In this document: positions 61,499-64,000 of the stretch, one piece after another
How positions within the stretch are numbered: the first letter of the stretch is position 1
Layout: every line of letters starts with the position of its first letter
Assembly: GCA_963402885.1 (NCBI GenBank)
Contig: OY727095.1
Coordinates: 11,165,001-11,229,000, forward strand
Source: Antedon bifida
Lineage: Eukaryota; Echinodermata; Crinoidea; Comatulida; Antedonidae
Direction: 5' to 3'
DNA: 64,000 nucleotides
The notes under the pieces: generated by a model
Database searches by the model: none
What the model was told of the DNA's origin: nothing
The model's input: the letters and a program-made list of their open reading frames with translations, nothing else
Program-made: the position numbers and the translations under genes

Positions 61499-64000
61499 CA
61501 GTCGGAAAGCCGCGTTGGTAACGCATCACTGATTTCATTCATTGTGAGGGCGCGCTTCGTGGAAAATGTTGGAATTTTTGCTATTTTAGTACACTTAGAA
61601 AATGGTATAATTTTGATATTAAATGAAATCAATAAACGTATTTCAATAGTTGAACTACAAGCGTAAATAATGATAAAAACTGTGATCTAAATTCCACAGA
61701 TTTTTTGTTTCAAGAAATATCATTATTTTATGTATAAACTTTTTTACTTTAATTTTTTTTTAAATGATGGTAAAAAATCATTAAATTTCATATTTTCTAG
61801 ATAAGGTTTCAAAGCGAATTTAAAATCCTTTCAAGATAAACTATTAAGCTATCTATTAAAATAAAAATCTAATTTTAAGCTTTCTTGGGATGCAACTCCC
61901 ACTAATCAAACCAAACCTACTACATTTCTGTTCTGTTTCGATCGAAAAATCGCCATTTTGAAACTTTGTTTACGTTTTACGAAGCTGGTACGAATCGTCC
62001 CGGACCGAATCGTGTCTGTGTTCAATACGGTTTTCATGCAGGCGTATTACGTCATAGGCCTAAGATTTCAATTTGCTCCCCGATTATTGTTCTATTTGGT
62101 TTCTGAGCTAGGAAAGGCTACCTACTATAATTACTTACTTGATTTCTAGCCTAGCTAGGCCTAAAAATAGTATTTTCTAGGCCTAGCTAGGCTGAGTAAT
62201 TCTGATATAATACTAATATTAGATAGGTAGGCCTACCCTAGTGAGTGTTAATATAAATAGTAGCTGGGTATTCTATAGTCTAGGCTGGTGGTAGGTCTAT
62301 CCCAGCTCTGCTCATATACCAAGCAAGAAGAAGCCTGAAGAAGCCTGAAGGAGAAACTAGGCCCAGAACAAATAAAAAACTGTTAAAAAAACAATAAATG
62401 GAAAAACAAAAAAAAATAACCCATTTTCAATTTATATATGGGGAATGTTTTTTAAAATCGGGCATGTTTGTTTCAGAGACTCAAACGTGTATTTTTATAT
62501 GGTCATGTTTTTAAAAAAGATAATTATGGGCCCAGCTGAAACCAAGATATAAAAATATAAGTCCATCATTTACTTGAGTATTGTTACAGTGATTGGTTGG
62601 TACACAGTATTTCAGTATCTGGCAGTAAATGTCACACTTGTATATAAATATTACTTTATTAGATACAACTTGCATTTCACACAAGCAACCAATTTTTTTT
62701 TTACGTATACAGAATGTGAAAAGCAGTTTTTAATACAAATATCTTTCAAACAATACTGATATAAATAGTAAATACTACTACTGTATATAAAAACTTGCTT
62801 TTATTTAAATAGCACCTTGTTCATCAAACATAAACTAGCTAGGCCTATATCATATTAACTTACGTGAGTCTTACGGTTGTACTGATTTTATGATTGTTTT
62901 ATATGTTTATATTGTATGTATCTGTGTGACTCTGGTTAATAAAGTAAATCAATCAATCAATTGCAACTTAATTTATATCTTATCATTGACTGATCTGAAA
63001 CGCTTCTAAAACTTGAATGCGTATGAATGTATATGTTATATTATTATTAGCGAATAAAATGAAAAACTATCAGCTGCAGCAATGATATTGAAATCGAGAA
63101 AACCATTACAGCTTCCACCGTCCAACCTCATATTGAAGAACGAGACAGAAAATCGTCGAGTCTTGATACCAACAAAAAACCTAAAATGAAAATGAATAGC
63201 TGAAATGTAATGAATGAAACTATTTAAATAATTGTCACTATGATATGAACAAAACATTGCATCGTTATACAGTATAATTATTCAACAACCTCAAAACATT
63301 TTCAGATATAGGCCTACCATGAAAAAGCAGCAAATACAAAATTTCCTTATGTCTGTTTATTGTAATAATTATTAATATTATAAATAAATTGTACCCCTCA
63401 GTTGTCAATAATTTTACTATAAATAAATATTTAACTATAGAATAGGTAGGCCTATACCTGTATCAGGCTGCGATTTGCTTAATTATCTTTTTAAAACTTC
63501 CCAATGCATCTTCAATATAGAGTAGGATTGTAACGATACTTTAATAATACTAAATTGTAACTAAAGTATTTAAATTATTAACAGAACATGTTACTAGGCC
63601 TAGGCCGATATAATACGACAACGATCCACCAGGTCGTGCATATACTCACCTACAACAACCACAATCAACACACCATGCACCACACACGACGGAACTAGTG
63701 CCGCGAGACGTAACAATATATGACATGAGGACCTTTTTTAAAATGTTCGCTATAGGAAGCTTAAATAGGGTTTCAAGCCAATTTTAACGTAAAACAGACT
63801 ATTGATACTTACTCTATCCATATACGTCGGTTTTTTGGTAATTCACTGTATGGGATGCAAATCCCACTAATGGAAAATTTGTAAACAAACACCTGTTAGA
63901 AAACTTCAGTTTTGACGGACGCACACGAACTTTGGAAAGAAATTGTCGCTGACAACAAATCCAACAAATTATTCAGAAAATTAGGTGACCTGCGACATCT
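61499..64000. other. Right flank, no gene recognised
   Basis: AT-rich single-copy DNA with many TAGGCCTA octamers (for example near 62055, 62157, 62178, 62230, 62840, 63310, 63450 and 63597). An AATAAAG followed by a short (AATC)n run at about 62939-62961 resembles the 3' tail of an RTE- or CR1-type LINE, but no LINE coding sequence is upstream. The string GGGATGCAA.TCCCACTAA occurs at 61887 and 63852. Short frames here show no family resemblance. Confidence 0.5.

Noticed and set aside
62939-62961. AATAAAG plus (AATC)n as a LINE 3' end
   Set aside because: No reverse transcriptase or endonuclease sequence upstream; the tail alone is not enough to call an element.

Overview
Organism and character. 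The window is AT-rich, intron-containing animal DNA: canonical GT/AG introns, a multi-exon repair gene, a multi-exon secreted or membrane protease, and many transposon remains. The exon-built SRCR and LDLa modules, the ISL2EU-type transposon and the P2X7-tail-like domain suggest a marine invertebrate deuterostome. An echinoderm is my best guess, not proven. Single-copy parts are strongly enriched in the palindrome TAGGCCTA.

Layout. (1) 1-5356 is a single-copy left flank carrying minus-strand OGG1 exons 2-4 (1431 down to 54); the gene continues beyond the left edge. (2) From 5357 the window is a tandem array of one segment: unit A 5357-30306, unit B 30307-54672, and truncated unit C 54673-about 61498. 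The unit-end to unit-start junction looks the same at 30306/30307 and 54672/54673. (3) 61499-64000 is a right flank without a recognised gene.

Unit content. The first ~14 kb of each unit holds decayed material: Ty3-type pol pieces, an OB-fold-like exon, a P2X7-tail-like domain with an in-frame stop, a 21-bp repeat, a BEN-like exon, and an ISL2EU/Harbinger-type transposon. That transposon is fairly complete in unit A. In unit B it is gutted and sits beside a 2.0-kb element with long inverted repeats and a 75-bp minisatellite. The next ~10 kb holds OGG1 exon 1 (minus), a hAT-like MITE next to it, and a 13-exon plus-strand gene encoding signal peptide - SRCR - LDLa - M14 carboxypeptidase - transthyretin-like domain - hydrophobic C-tail.

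How the genes fit. Both carboxypeptidase copies are open through all exons with catalytic residues kept; I saw only two coding differences, both synonymous. OGG1 exon 1 exists in units A and B and as a broken copy in C, while exons 2-4 exist once. OGG1 may therefore have two promoters, and a transcript from unit B would carry the unit-A carboxypeptidase gene inside intron 1 in antisense orientation.

Main items to follow up: the SRCR-LDLa-carboxypeptidase architecture with two possible C-termini; the duplicated OGG1 first exon; two exact GGCCTA micro-insertions at TA that create TAGGCCTA; the inverted-repeat/minisatellite element; and templated filler at a unit-B breakpoint. A false tandem array made from haplotypes during assembly remains a live alternative.
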